This document shows, in pieces, positions 53,360 to 64,000 of a DNA stretch of 64,000 nucleotides. Under the pieces are notes generated by a model. The model was given only the letters and a program-made list of their open reading frames with translations. It made no database searches and was not told where the DNA came from. Origin of the DNA: Chionoecetes opilio (Eukaryota; Arthropoda; Malacostraca; Decapoda; Majidae); contig JACEEZ010018149.1 of assembly GCA_016584305.1 (NCBI GenBank), positions 5,001-69,000 on the forward strand, in the 5' to 3' direction. Each line of letters begins with the position of its first letter. Position 1 is the first letter of the stretch. Both the position numbers and the translations under genes were made by a program.

Positions 53360-54185
53360 TGAAAGAACGGGAAGGGGAAAGAACGGGAAGGGGAAAGAAC
53401 GGGAAGGGGAAAGAACCGGAAGGGGAAAGAACGGGAAGGGGAAAGAACGGGAAGGGGAAAGAACCGGAAGGGGAAAGAACGGGCAGGGGAAAGAACCGGA
53501 AGGGGAAAGAACGGGAAGGGGAAAGAACCGGAAGGGGAAAGAACGGGAAGGGGAAAGAACCGGAAGGGGAAAGAACGGGCAGGGGAAAGAACGGAAGGGG
53601 AAAGAACGGGAAGGGGAAAGAACGGGAAGGGGAAAGAACGGGAAGGGGAAAGAACGGGAAGGGGAAAGAACGGGAAGGGGAAAGAACGGGAAGGGGAAAG
53701 AACGGGAAGGGGAAAGAACGGGAAGGGGAAAGAACGGGAAGGGGAAAGAACGGGAAGGGGAAAGAACGGGAAGGGGAAAGAACGGAAGGGGAAAGAACGG
53801 GAAGGGGAAAGAACGGAGGGGAAAGAAGGGAAGGGAAAAACGGGAAGGGAAAGAAGGGAAGGGGAAAGAACGGGAAGGGGAAAGAACGGGAAGGGGAAAG
53901 AACGGGAAGGGGAAAGAACGGGAAGGGGAAAGAACGGGAAGGGGAAAGAACGGAAGGGGAAAGAACGGGAAGGGAAGAACGGGAAGGGGAAAGAACGGGA
54001 AGGGGAAAGAACGGAGGGAAAGAACGGGGGGGAAAGAACGGAAGGGGAAAGAACCGGAAGGGGAAAGAACGGGCAGGGGAAAGAACGGGAAGGGGAAAGA
54101 ACGGGAAGGGGAAAGAACGGGAAGGGGAAAGAATGGGAAGGGGAAAGAACGGGAAGGGGAAAGAACGGGAAGGGGAAAGAACGGA
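53360..54185. repeat. 16-bp purine minisatellite, ~51 copies
   Basis: The unit is GAACGGGAAGGGGAAA, one strand all purine except for one C. As 16 is not a multiple of three, the frame rotates every unit and repeats after 48 bp, giving a long 16-residue-periodic open frame that is not a gene. Units with ACCGG and GGGCAG variants alternate at the left (53400-53590), while the middle is homogeneous. Confidence 0.95.
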
Positions 54186-54791
54186 ATGTTACAGCAGGAT
54201 GGTTAGATCAGATGCAGGATCTTGTTGGAAGGTTAAATTTTCCAGGGAGAAGGCGGGGGATTCCGGAAAAAACATGAATATTTGTTTTATAGTAAACCCT
54301 TCCTACATGTGCATGGCAGCATCCAATACAGAAATTGAATGAGAGCCTATATACAATAAATCATAGAGTAAGGGCATCTTCAAACATACCTTCATATATT
54401 TTAATCTACTTCCACACATTCCAACACATCTTTGTTTTATAATGGAAGTGCGTCCTATGCTACACTTATGTACAATAAAATAACTAGAACAGACTTGATC
54501 CCCCTTCCTCTACTGCAACACTACACTCTCTCTTGTAGTTTTTTTCATTTCTTTTCTCTACCGTGTGTCAATTTTTGTATTGCCTTGGTCTTTGTAAGGT
54601 GGCGCTCACTTCTCTTCCTTTTCCTTGGTACTCCTTAATCCATGCACTCCCAAACAGGTCTTAACAGCACTCAGGGACCGCTGCACACAGGCACACAGCC
54701 ACCTGGCATTCCCTGATGGCGGCCTCAACCTGCACACTCCATGCTTGGTGTAAACATTAACTGAACATTACTAAACCTACACTCACATTAA
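54186..54791. other. Unique intronic sequence, nothing recognised
   Basis: Intron of the SLF2-like gene between the 16-bp array and the next MITE. No exon or transposon end is visible. Confidence 0.5.
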
Positions 54792-54996
54792 CCCCTTGAG
54801 ACCCAGAACGTAATTTCCATTGTAATTTGGGTCCCATTAGACGATTTTTAGTGAATATATGCAATATTTTATAGATATGACCTGTTTAGTATCCTTGTCG
54901 ACTAACTAATTTGATATATTCAGTTACTTTTCGTAATTATATGGCTCGAAAACACACCATTTTTTATAGCAAAGGAAAGATCTGGGCGTGAAGGGG
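54792..54996. mobile_element. TTAA MITE, copy 9
   Basis: TTAA on both sides (54788-54791, 54997-55000). Ends CCCCTTGAGACCCAGAACG and GATCTGGGCGTGAAGGGG. At 205 bp it is the cleanest reference copy of the family in this window. Confidence 0.9.
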
Positions 54997-55060
54997 TTAA
55001 CAACTCAAAATTGACTAAACTATTTCAACAGCTCATGCAGGTCTCTAAATAATATCTTAC

Positions 55061-55158
55061 CATAAAGTATCCGTTGATGATGAATTTATTTAAAATACTT
55101 GGATCAATTGTAGACAAAAAATTATCCGTCATATTTTGTCTCTTCCAATAAAGAGTAT
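55061..55158 (-). CDS. SLF2: SLF2-like gene, coding exon (98 bp)
   Basis: Acceptor TTTTGATTTTCAG and donor ATG|GTAAGA. It enters with two bases completing an Asp codon with the G from exon 59994-60131 and leaves in phase 0. It encodes TLYWKRQNMTDNFLSTIDPS followed by a hydrophobic helix ending NGYFM. Confidence 0.65.
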
Positions 55159-56778
55159 CTGAAAATCAAAACACTGTAGTCAAATAATATCTCAATTCCT
55201 ACACCAAGCTACACCACTCATCACCTTTCTCCCCACCACTTTCAGGGTTTCCATTTCATAATTCAATACAAAATACACATATATAAACAAATGGGTGTCT
55301 AAATACACAAAAATGGCATATTATCTATACCTAACAACAACACAATCAGTTTTGTTAAGGGGAGAGTCAGCCGTGAAAATATGAAAATAATTTCTTAATA
55401 TACGAATTTGAGTTATATGGTTTATGGCAACACCCTGTCCTTTGGCTTTCGAATGGTGGAATTTTTTTCAGCCGGACATAAATTTAAATGCCCATAGCGA
55501 GGGGCATTTAAACTTTCAAAACTTGTAAAAAAAAAAAATAATAATTGAATTTTTTTTGGATAATTTTCCCATATATCAAAACTAAGCCTTTAAAAAAATT
55601 AAAAAACAGCAATCTTCAGGGTGAAGTTTGTTACCCAGGTAACAATTCTGGAACACAATTTTGGATATGAAAAGTGCAACCTGCTCACAAACATTTTTGG
55701 AACAAATGTATACATCCAAAAAGGACTAGAAAAGAGAAAAGAGAAGAATTACACCGAAGAAGACAATAAACAAGGAGAGGAAGACAGACAAAGGAATTCC
55801 AACCAAAAGCTATGCACCTGGTGAATTTTGATGGAACCTTGCAACAATGCGGGGCGTGCCCTGACACCCTCGCCTTTGTGCGATTAATTAATACCTTTAT
55901 AAGGGGGGACAAGGTGCAGATCCTTTTATGCATGCATTGATATGTGATTACTGATCCCATAAAATTCATATGCAAGTAGCATTGACAGTATAGTACCTTC
56001 ACTGGAGCGCAGAAACTTTAGCAAAACTTCAAACACATTTTTCTCAAAACTAATATAAAATGAACATAAAATAAAATTCATCTCTACTTTTATTTTTGGC
56101 ACGATTTTCACGAAACTTTAGGACACACAAAATCAAATATCGTAGAAAAATCTGTTCTGATTTTTTTTCTTTCTAAGGCTTAGTTTTGATATACAGTGGT
56201 ACCTTGGCTTACGAGTTTAATTCGTTCATTGATTGAGCTCGTAACTCAATTTGCTCGTATATCAAATCAATTTCCCCATTGAAATTAATTGAAATACCAT
56301 TAATCCGTTCCAGCCCCCAAAAAACCACCTCAATTTTTTTACTGTAGGCTACCTATATGACTGGACTGCAGTCACCCTTCGCCATTTGCATTCGCCAGTG
56401 TTTATACTCTGTGTATCAGCTGTTGGAAACAGCTGTGGGTGGAAATGCCGCTAAACGTACTGCACTCACCCTCCGCCATTTGCATTCATCAGTGTTTATA
56501 CTCTGTGTATCAGCTGTTGGAAACAGCGTTACGCGTTACGTTTTTGAATAAGAAAAATGTATTTATAAATGACAAATATTGTATAAAAACATAATAAAAA
56601 GAGAATGTAAAGAAATAAAATGGTTTTATAAAATGTATTTACCTTGGAGATCAGATGACTTGGGCTAACGGAAGATGCTGGCGGAGGAGGAGGAGATTGG
56701 AGGAGTTCGTTTTGTGCTTTTTCGGTCGCTTTCGTTCTTTTTTTTCTTTTTCTTTTTTTCACTTTACTTTCGCTGAAC

Positions 56779-59005
56779 TTAATCTTCTTCACTGATTTTT
56801 TTCTTTTTCACCACGCTTTCCTCACTTTCATCTGCAGGGCGTTTCAATAAAAACCTGTCCAAAGAGGTTTGTTTTATCCTCCCTTTCAGAATGTTTGGGA
56901 AATGAGTTAGGCAAGTGTCATTATATAGCACAGACGCACGACCAGTTGCAACTTTTTCTGGGAGTTTCCTTTCAATAAACTCTGAAAGTCTCTCCACATG
57001 CCCAACATTCCTTTATCTCACTTGTAGAGATAGCCTCCTCCGCCTCTGGCTCCTCCGGAGTACCAATTTCCTGCAAAACCTTCGTATGCTGCTGCGTCTC
57101 TAGCTCCTGTAACTCCTCCGTCGTCAGTTCCTTGGAGTGCTCCTCGACGAGCTCGTCCACGTCTCCTTCATCCACCTCCGGACCCATGGACTTTCCGAGG
57201 GTCACAATCTCCTCCGCCACTGCCGCTTCGGGTTCGAATCCTTCGAAGTCCCTTTCGGACACAACCTCAGGCCACAGCTTCTTCCACGCAGTGTAAGGTT
57301 CTTCTTGTAACACCCTGCCAGGCTATATCGATAAATCTGAGGCATATCACGATGTTATAGTGATTCTTCCAAAACTCTCGAAGGGTGAGGTTTGTGCTCT
57401 CCGTCACCTCAAAGCAGCGCGGAACAGGTGCTTGGTGAAGAGCTTCTTGAAATTAGAAATCCCCTGCTGGTCCATGGGCTGCAGGATAGGGGTGGTGTTG
57501 GGTGGAAGGTAGAGAACCTTTATAAGCATGAACTCTTTGAGGATGTCGTCTTCGAGGTTCGGTGGGTGAGCAGGAGCATTGTCCAGGACGAGAAGGGCTT
57601 GCAGGGGTAGTTATTTTCCTGGAGATACTTCTTAACGGTAGGACCAAAGATCAGGTTTACCTACTCCACAAAGATCTTCCTGGTGACCCACGCCTTCGGG
57701 TTTGCCCTCCACATAACCTGCAGTTTTTCTTTTAGAATCTTATGCCACTTAAAGGCTCTGGGGTTTTCCGGATGATATACGAGCAGCGGCTTGATCTTGC
57801 AGTCGCCACTCGCATTGGCGCACAGTGCGAGGGTTAACCTATCCTTCATGGGTTTGTGGCCTGGCATCTTCTTCTCTTCTGCCGTTATGTAAGTCCTCTT
57901 TGGCATCTTCTTCCAGAAGAGCCTGTCTCGTCACAGTTGAAGACTTGCTGGGGGATGTATCCTTCAGCTGCTATCATTTCGGCAAAAGTTTTGAGGTAAT
58001 CCTCAGCTGCCTTTACATCCGAGCTCGCTGCCTCACCATGCCTGACGACGGAGTGAATGCCAGTCCTCCTTCTAAAATTGTCGAACCAGCCTCGATTGGC
58101 TTTAAACGACTCTTCAGATACCTCGTCCGTTGAAGTTCCTGGGGTCTGCTGCAGCAAATCAGCATAAATGGCTCGTGCCTTCTCGCAGATGATACCCTCC
58201 ATCACGGTATCTCCTGCGAGCTGCTTCTCCGTCAACCACAACAACAGCAGTTTCTCCATCTTTTCATGGACAGGGGTCCGCAGCTTAGAAATTATTTTAA
58301 CGCCCTTGGCTGGCGTTATAGCCTTTATCGACTCCTTCTGCTTCAATATGGTACATATCATAGAATACACAAACCTCGTACATAGGTACACACAAACCTC
58401 GATTTCCCGGATATCGGATTTGCCGGACAAAATTCGAAGTCCGGGGATATGTCAGTCTCGGACAATTTTTTTTTTTTTTTTTTTTTTTTTTACATTGAAA
58501 TGCCTGGTCCTGTTCGTAAATTGACCAAGTTGTCCGGCGGTCCGAGCGTCTCCTGTCACCCCTGGTCAGTGTCCGCGCCTCCCGCCAGGTGGCAGCATGC
58601 TCAGCGGTCGTATTGTTTACATTTGGGCACACAACATTCACGGTTCACTTGGACAGCCTCCGTCAGTCACCTGACTCCCACTGCCCCTGGTGCAAGAACA
58701 TTTCTGAGACTATTGAACACTTTCTGCTGCCTCCCGCCAGGTGGCAGCATGCTCAGCGGTCGTATTGTTTACATTTGGGCACACGACACTCACGGTTCAC
58801 CTGCACAGCCTCCGTTAGTCCCCTGACCCCCACTGCCCCTGGTGCAGGAACGTCTTTTGAGACTATTGAACACTTTCTGCTGCCTCCCGCCAGGTGGCTG
58901 CATGCTCAGCGGACGTAAAAGTCCGCGGCGGGGTAGTTGATATTGTCGGTTGCCGGACAGTAAATACTAGAGTAGGATAAACGTCCGGGGGTGGGTAATG
59001 GCATC

Positions 59006-59042
<37 letters not shown>

Positions 59043-59256
59043 GCGATTCCCGGACTTTTGCGGTTCCCGGACCAGTGCTCCCCCCTATTAGTCCGGGAAA
59101 TTGAGGTTTGTGTGTACTACGCTCGTACTGCCTCGCTAAGTCGACTACACGCACACCTCACTCATGTTTTTCTATGATTTCATGCTTTAATTCAATGGAC
59201 ATCATCCGCTTCTTCTTCTCAGCACTGTCCTTTGCACTCACTTTCTTAGAATCCAT
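56779..59256 (-). pseudogene. Tigger/TIGD1-like transposase, inactivated
   Basis: Read on the minus strand from ATG at 59256: a Lys-rich start and a CENP-B/HTH-type region (KHEIIEKHE, then VVDLARQYERS), an in-frame TGA near 59155, and interruption by a 726-bp element at 58389-59114. Then come ICTILKQKESIK, the CENP-B HTH (GWFDNFRRRTGIHS), and the DDE-domain motifs VFNCDETG (about 57920), LLVLDNAPAH (about 57580) and LQPMDQQG (about 57470). Several frameshifts lie between 57300 and 57920 and the C-terminal acidic and basic tails are in separate frames. The DDD residues are still visible, but the gene cannot make an intact protein. Confidence 0.88.
58389..59114. mobile_element. TA-flanked element inserted in the Tigger transposase
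   Basis: Long inverted ends, CACACAAACCTCGATTTCCC and (reverse) CACACAAACCTCAATTTCCC, with TA on each side (58387-58388, 59115-59116). Its middle holds a ~150-bp tandem repeat (about 2.3 copies from 58576, with CTCCCGCCAGGTGGC and GCATGCTCAGCGG), framed by T runs of 20-30 bases at about 58468 and 59009. No transposase is visible. Confidence 0.8.
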
Positions 59257-59993
59257 GGTTAGAAAAAAGAAATTTGGCAAAATACTGCACAAAACGCGAG
59301 CACAACACAACAGAGATGCTTCCACGGCGAGGTAACCACGTGAACTGAACGGGATGAACGCGGGATGCTGGGCGGATGTTGTGGCGTTCGCTGCGCCAAC
59401 TAGCGGCGCGTATCTGAAGCTCGCTCGTAACTCGGATTTTGGCTCGCAACACAAAGCAAAAAATCGACCGAGCGACTGCTCGTAACTCGGAAAACTCGTA
59501 AGTTGGGGCACTCGTAAGTCAAGGTACCAGTGTATGGGAAAATTATTCTTTTTTTTTTTTCTTTTTTTTAAACAATTTTTTAAAGTTTTTTCGAAATAAA
59601 AAATAAAAAAAAGAACAGAACAAATTGTTAGAATAACAATTAATTATCAGATGCGCATGTCACAAGGAAATCGGTCAAAAAATGGCTGAGAAGAAGCAAT
59701 TCAAAATTTCATCAAAAACCAAAGGAAAAAACATTTCCTTACATTTTTCAAATTTTTCCTTTCATCTGATCAGCTTGAAATTTTCATGTGATAACAAGGG
59801 TACTAATATACACAACATATAAATTATTCATGACCGTAGATACAATTTTTAATTCACGACGGACTCTCCCCTTAACATGAATAGATACGTCTTTAATATG
59901 CATTATTCATCCTCTTCTCTGATCTACACTGTAAACCTATCCTGATGACCCACACATAATGGCCACTACGCTTCACATGCACTCACTACACAC

Positions 59994-60131
59994 CTTCCGT
60001 GTACAGGCTGTACATGTCCTCCTTGAAGAAGGGAATGCCAGAGGGCGCCAAGGCAATCTCCTCGGGACTCTCCGGCTCCTCCAGTAATTGCTCATGTTCA
60101 TGAGCGCCTTCAAGCGAGGATACTGAAGGCG
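59994..60131 (-). CDS. SLF2: SLF2-like gene, most upstream exon identified (138 bp)
   Basis: Acceptor TTACTTTTCAAAAG and donor GAAG|GTGTGT; it enters with two bases and leaves one base (G). It encodes an acidic Glu/Pro-rich linker (LLEEPESPEEIALAPSG) and then IPFFKEDMYSLYTE. The transition from disordered acidic sequence to folded helices fits the start of the FAM178-type C-terminal domain. Exons 5' of this must lie beyond 60131, mostly outside the window. Confidence 0.6.
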
Positions 60132-60545
60132 CTTTTGAAAAGTAACAATAAAACAATAAATGAAACAGTACAATAAATTACATATTTTCTCTACAATGAA
60201 TGCAAATACATCTTGATGTACAAACTTGAGCAATATATGAATGAAAACTTGAAACTCAGATAATCAAAATCTACCAGCAGTTGCAGCAACACATTGCAAC
60301 ATATAAACATAAAAAACAAATGCACACCAAGACTCAATGTCCTCAGTTCACTTGCCAATACAACTTTCCTACACAACAGAGAAACCAAAACCACGCTACA
60401 AAAACAATATGTGCACTCAGTGAAGGATCATGCTAGGCCTGCCTAGGCCTCTAACCACACTGTGGCACATTACAACACCCTGCATACCATATAAAACAAA
60501 CCCCTAAAAATAATGACAGGCTGCACAGCTACTACACCTACAGAT
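60132..60545. other. Intronic sequence, nothing recognised
   Basis: Unique AT-rich sequence upstream of the first identified SLF2-like exon. No exon-like frame with splice sites was found. Confidence 0.5.
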
Positions 60546-61145
60546 AGTGGTGTATCTAGGGCAGTGATTCTCAAACTGTGCGCGGCGGCACACTTGTGCG
60601 CCGTGGGAATCCCCGAGGTGCGCCGCGTCATTTTTCATAGATATGGGTATTTTGCGCTTTGAGGTCGCAGTTTTTGTTTTTTATATTGAAGATGGAAAAT
60701 CGTAAATGAATGAGTTAATATGTAACTAGGCAGGTAGATGCAAGGTCCTTTTAATAATATTATAAGTACTTTGGGTAGATGGATAAAGTAAGAAATAGAG
60801 AATAAATAAATAAGTTATTCATGCTTTAAAAAAAATACTTCCCGCTTCCACCACAATACGTGTTGAACGAGTACAGTACACGTACTGTACCAGTCTGAGC
60901 CGCAGCCTGCTGGTGTTACTGAGTTACCAACTTACTAGTTTGATCACGCGTTCATGTGAATTGTTTTTAGCGACATATAAAAGGGAAAAGGATGATGAGT
61001 AGAAACTGATGCATACGTATATCAGTAGACTTTATGCAAGTTTGACTGTTTGACGTGATTTACGTGAACCCCGATCGATAAATAACATGTATAATTTGGC
61101 AACACACGTAGGCAGAGCGGTATTAATGAGGTCCAAGCTTAAAAA

Positions 61146-63035
61146 ATGGATAAGTACCTCATTAAAAAGCGAAAATGTACTGAAGGCAATAGCGGTGAAG
61201 TCGCAGTTGATCATGAATCAAAACGTAAATGTGTCGAAGGCACCGAAGGCGAAGTAACAGTAATAACTGTTGAAAGTGAGTCCTCTCGTCCAGACCCTAG
61301 TGTGGAATGTGAAGAAAGTGAAGTGACAGTTGAAAATGAGCAGTCGTACAGGTCCGTGCTGGCAAAGTGAAGTGACAGTTAAAAGTGACCATAGTCGTGC
61401 AGGTACGAGCGGGCAAAGAGAAGTGACAGATGAAAGTGAGTTTTGTCATCCACGTCTGAGCGTGGTCAAAACGACGACACGTGCCAGCAAAAGTAACCAC
61501 AGTAAGTCATTTCGCCTGTATAACGACAGTTATCTTGGACTTGGATTCACTTGCTGTGATGATGAAAATGGTCCAAAGCCAAAATGTGTTGTTTGCGGCA
61601 TTGATCTATCAAATGAATCTATGACTCCTATGAAAATGAAGAGACATTTAACAACAAAACATAGTCACCTCTCTCAGAAGCCTATAGATTACTTTAAAAG
61701 ACTCTTGAAAGACAACAAACAACAAAGGCTTGGGTTTGAGAAAAAGGTGAAGGTGGCAGAAAAGGCACAGAAAGCAAGCTATTTAGTGGCAGAGCATACA
61801 GCAAAACAAATGAAACCCCATTCAATTGCTGAGTCATACTTCCTTCCAGCTTGCTGTGCTGTGGTGAAAACATTGTTTGGGGATGAGGCTGAAAAGGAAG
61901 TGAAAAAAATTCCCCTCTCAGACGACACGATTGGTAGACGAATCAAGGACATGTCGTCTGATATTGAAAAGAGTGTGTGTGAACTCGTGAAAGGTAAAAT
62001 GTATGCTTTACAAGCGGATGAATCAATAGACATTGGAGGAAAACCTCAGTTGGGAAATTATGTGTAGGAATTTGCACAGATGGCTGTCCATCCATGGTGG
62101 GATCGGTAAAAGGTTTTGTATCCTTAGTCAAGAAGGAGAACCCAGATTTGATTACTACCCATTGTTTCTTGCACCGTGAAGCTCTTGTTGCTAAAACACT
62201 CGGACAAGAATTAAAGTTTGTTCTTGATGATGTTGTGAAAATGGTAAACTTTCTTAAAAGCAGACCAAAGCAGTCAAGACTATTTTCCATGCTTTGTGAA
62301 GAAATGGGATCTCCTCACGAAGGTCTTCTCTTCCACACAGAAGTCCGGTGGTTATCAAGAGGCAAAGTGTTATCCCGGGTGCATGAACTGAGAGAGGAAA
62401 TGCTCCTTTTCTTTACCCTTGAGGAGAAAACTGAATTCTGCGAATTACTTGCTGATGAAATTTGGAGTGCAAAATTATGCTACTTGGCAGACATATTTGA
62501 ACATCTGAACAAGGTTAATGCAAGTATGCAAGGAAGAAATGAAAATATGATAACATCTTCTGACAAAATGAAAGCCTTGGTAGAAAAAATTAGGCTCTGG
62601 AATGACAGGGTGAGTGAAGGCAAGATTGACATGTTTCAAAAGACTGCTGAAGCTAAATATACAGACATTGTTCCACTCATTAAGTAGCACCTTGAAAGCC
62701 TAGGAAGGAACATAGAAAAATATTTCCCAAATATACCTGTTGAAAGTTATGACTGGCCGAGAAATCCATTCGTTCACGATCTCTTGAGCAAGCCACAACT
62801 TAGCATCCTTGAAGAAGAGAAACTAATCAACATCCGTAATGACCGCACACTAAAACTGCAATATCTGGATATGACATTAGAAAGCTTCTGGATTCAAATG
62901 GAAAACGAACACCCACATATATCCAAAAGGGCCCCGAAAATACTCTTGCAATTTTCAACCTCATATCGGTGTGAACTGGGATTCTCAGCCCTCACAAATA
63001 TAAAAAGGAATAAATTGCTGGCTGTTGAAGAGTAA
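61146..63035 (+). pseudogene. hAT transposase (ZBED5/SCAND3-like), inactivated
   Basis: Starts at ATG 61146 (MDKYLIKKRKC). A BED zinc finger is visible (CVVC at about 61588, RHLTTKH at about 61645), then the catalytic-domain region with ALQADESIDIGGK, CTDGCPSMVGSVKGF and HCFLHREAL, and the C-terminal dimerisation motif [17 protein letters not shown] before TAA at 63033-63035. Three lesions: a frame change about 61330-61370, an internal deletion with frame change at about 62055 that removes much of the first half of the catalytic core, and an in-frame TAG at 62685-62687. Outside these the coding sequence is well preserved. Confidence 0.9.
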
Positions 63036-63174
63036 ATGAGAGTGTGTCTGTCAACTGTCCCTCCTAACATAGAGCGGATATGCAACTCCAGGCAGGCACA
63101 CGTGTCCCACTGATCAGGTATGTTATTGTTGTAACATAGTAGTTTATTTACAAAATATTTCCTTAGGTCCATTC

Positions 63175-63481
<307 letters not shown>

Positions 63482-64000
63482 AGCTGCGCCGCCGAAGTCC
63501 AAGATATAATCTAGTGCGCCGCCGTCCAGTGAAGTTTGAGAACCTCTGATCTAGGGTGTGGCAGGCATGGCACGGGCCCTGGGTGCCACTTGAAGGGGGC
63601 GCCAAATCAAATTAATTACCTGAATATAGCTTTGAATGTGGGTTCAAAATGCTTCTAAATTTGTTTATACGTATTTCAAAAATTCCCCGAAAACCCAGCT
63701 GCAGAGGCACGCTTTGCTCGCCCTCCGCCAGCAGGGGTGCAATTCCAGTGCTTGCCCTAGGCGCTATTTTCCCTAGATACACCCCCGCCTGCAGCACATC
63801 TACACCTTGAAGCCAAACTCCTCAGCCTCTTGAGAGGTACTTTGTCAAAAAAATAATAATTGTGTGTGTGTGTGTTCTACAAAAGACATGAACAAATTTA
63901 TGGTCAAAGCTACACCACAAAAGGTAGGATGAAATAATATATAATTAAAGTAACATGATGATGACAAAAGGAATTAATAATTACTATGAAGGTCAAAAAG

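Larger units (their letters stand above)
56194..59532 (-). mobile_element. Tigger (pogo-type) DNA transposon, 3.3 kb
   Basis: TA on both sides (56192-56193, 59533-59534). Ends CAGTGGTACCTTGGCTTACG and AGTCAAGGTACCAGTG. It carries a transposase relic on the minus strand (see 56779-59256) and a third element at 58389-59114. It lies within a SLF2-like intron, in the same orientation as the gene. Confidence 0.9.
55359..59871. mobile_element. TTAA-flanked element interrupted by a Tigger
   Basis: TTAA on both sides (55355-55358, 59872-59875). Ends GGGGAGAGTCAGCCGTGAA and, in reverse, GGGGAGAGTCCGTCGTGAA. Without the Tigger insert it is about 1.17 kb. Its interior has an inverted repeat: TTTTCCCATATATCAAAAC near 55567 matches the complement of the sequence formed by rejoining the flanks of the Tigger (56175-56193 with 59533-59545). 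TTAA and GGG ends suggest piggyBac-type mobilisation. Unrelated in sequence to the 205-bp TTAA MITE. Confidence 0.75.

Noticed and set aside
53290..54342. 350-codon Glu/Arg/Gly/Lys-rich open frame
   Set aside because: It is the translation of a 16-bp minisatellite, with no start context or splice sites.
61330..62067. Domesticated host gene from the hAT transposase
   Set aside because: Intact terminal repeats and target duplication plus a deletion, a frameshift and a TAG show a dead transposon copy.
63775..63840. Possible upstream SLF2-like exon (minus strand, QEAEEFGFK then AAG|GTGTAG)
   Set aside because: Phase 0 end does not fit the two-base entry of the 59994-60131 exon, and the acceptor is ambiguous; too short to support.

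Overview
The window looks like unpolished genomic DNA from an arthropod, most likely a decapod crustacean. Supporting signs are very dense long microsatellites (AG, AC, GAG, AGT, AAT), long minisatellites, GT-AG introns in widely spaced small exons, CR1-like and Jockey-like LINE ends, many small DNA-transposon derivatives, and short AACCT (arthropod-telomere-type) motifs. Nothing looks prokaryotic. The species is inferred, not read directly.

Layout. 1-10.4 kb: microsatellites, one hAT-type MITE (3128-3578), and a homopolymer-rich stretch (3.6-7.3 kb) that looks poorly base-called. 10.6-13.0 kb: a plus-strand gene with a CCAAT/CCAAT/TATA promoter and two vigilin-type KH domains; its frame is broken at several homopolymers. 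13.0-29 kb: minisatellites and SSRs, copies of a TTAA-flanked 205-bp MITE and a tRNA-like SINE head. 29.3-31.0 kb: a candidate non-autonomous LTR element with a very GC-rich interior. 31-40.9 kb: repeats, foldback elements, a possible minus-strand promoter and first exon near 37.2-37.35 kb, and a 32-bp minisatellite running up to a splice acceptor. 40.9-42.3 kb: the last exon of a plus-strand gene I do not recognise, coding for a charged, Tyr-rich protein with ten 13-residue repeats. 44.5-60.1 kb: nine minus-strand exons, eight of them coding exons that join in perfect phase into a ~394-residue C-terminus resembling the SLF2/FAM178 family (SMC5/6 localisation factor). The two genes are convergent.

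The introns of the SLF2-like gene record many transposon insertions. These include a TTAA element interrupted by a Tigger element that is itself interrupted by a third element, three insertions at one CCTGGAAATA site, a CR1 3' end flanked by a ~63-bp duplication, and a Jockey-like RT fragment. At the right edge a hAT element with a perfect 8-bp target duplication sits inside the terminus of another small element. I did not find a new enzymatic or defence system. The most interesting content is the SLF2-like gene, the datable nested insertions (two with empty-site evidence inside the window), the 205-bp MITE family, and minisatellites that change unit length or touch splice signals.
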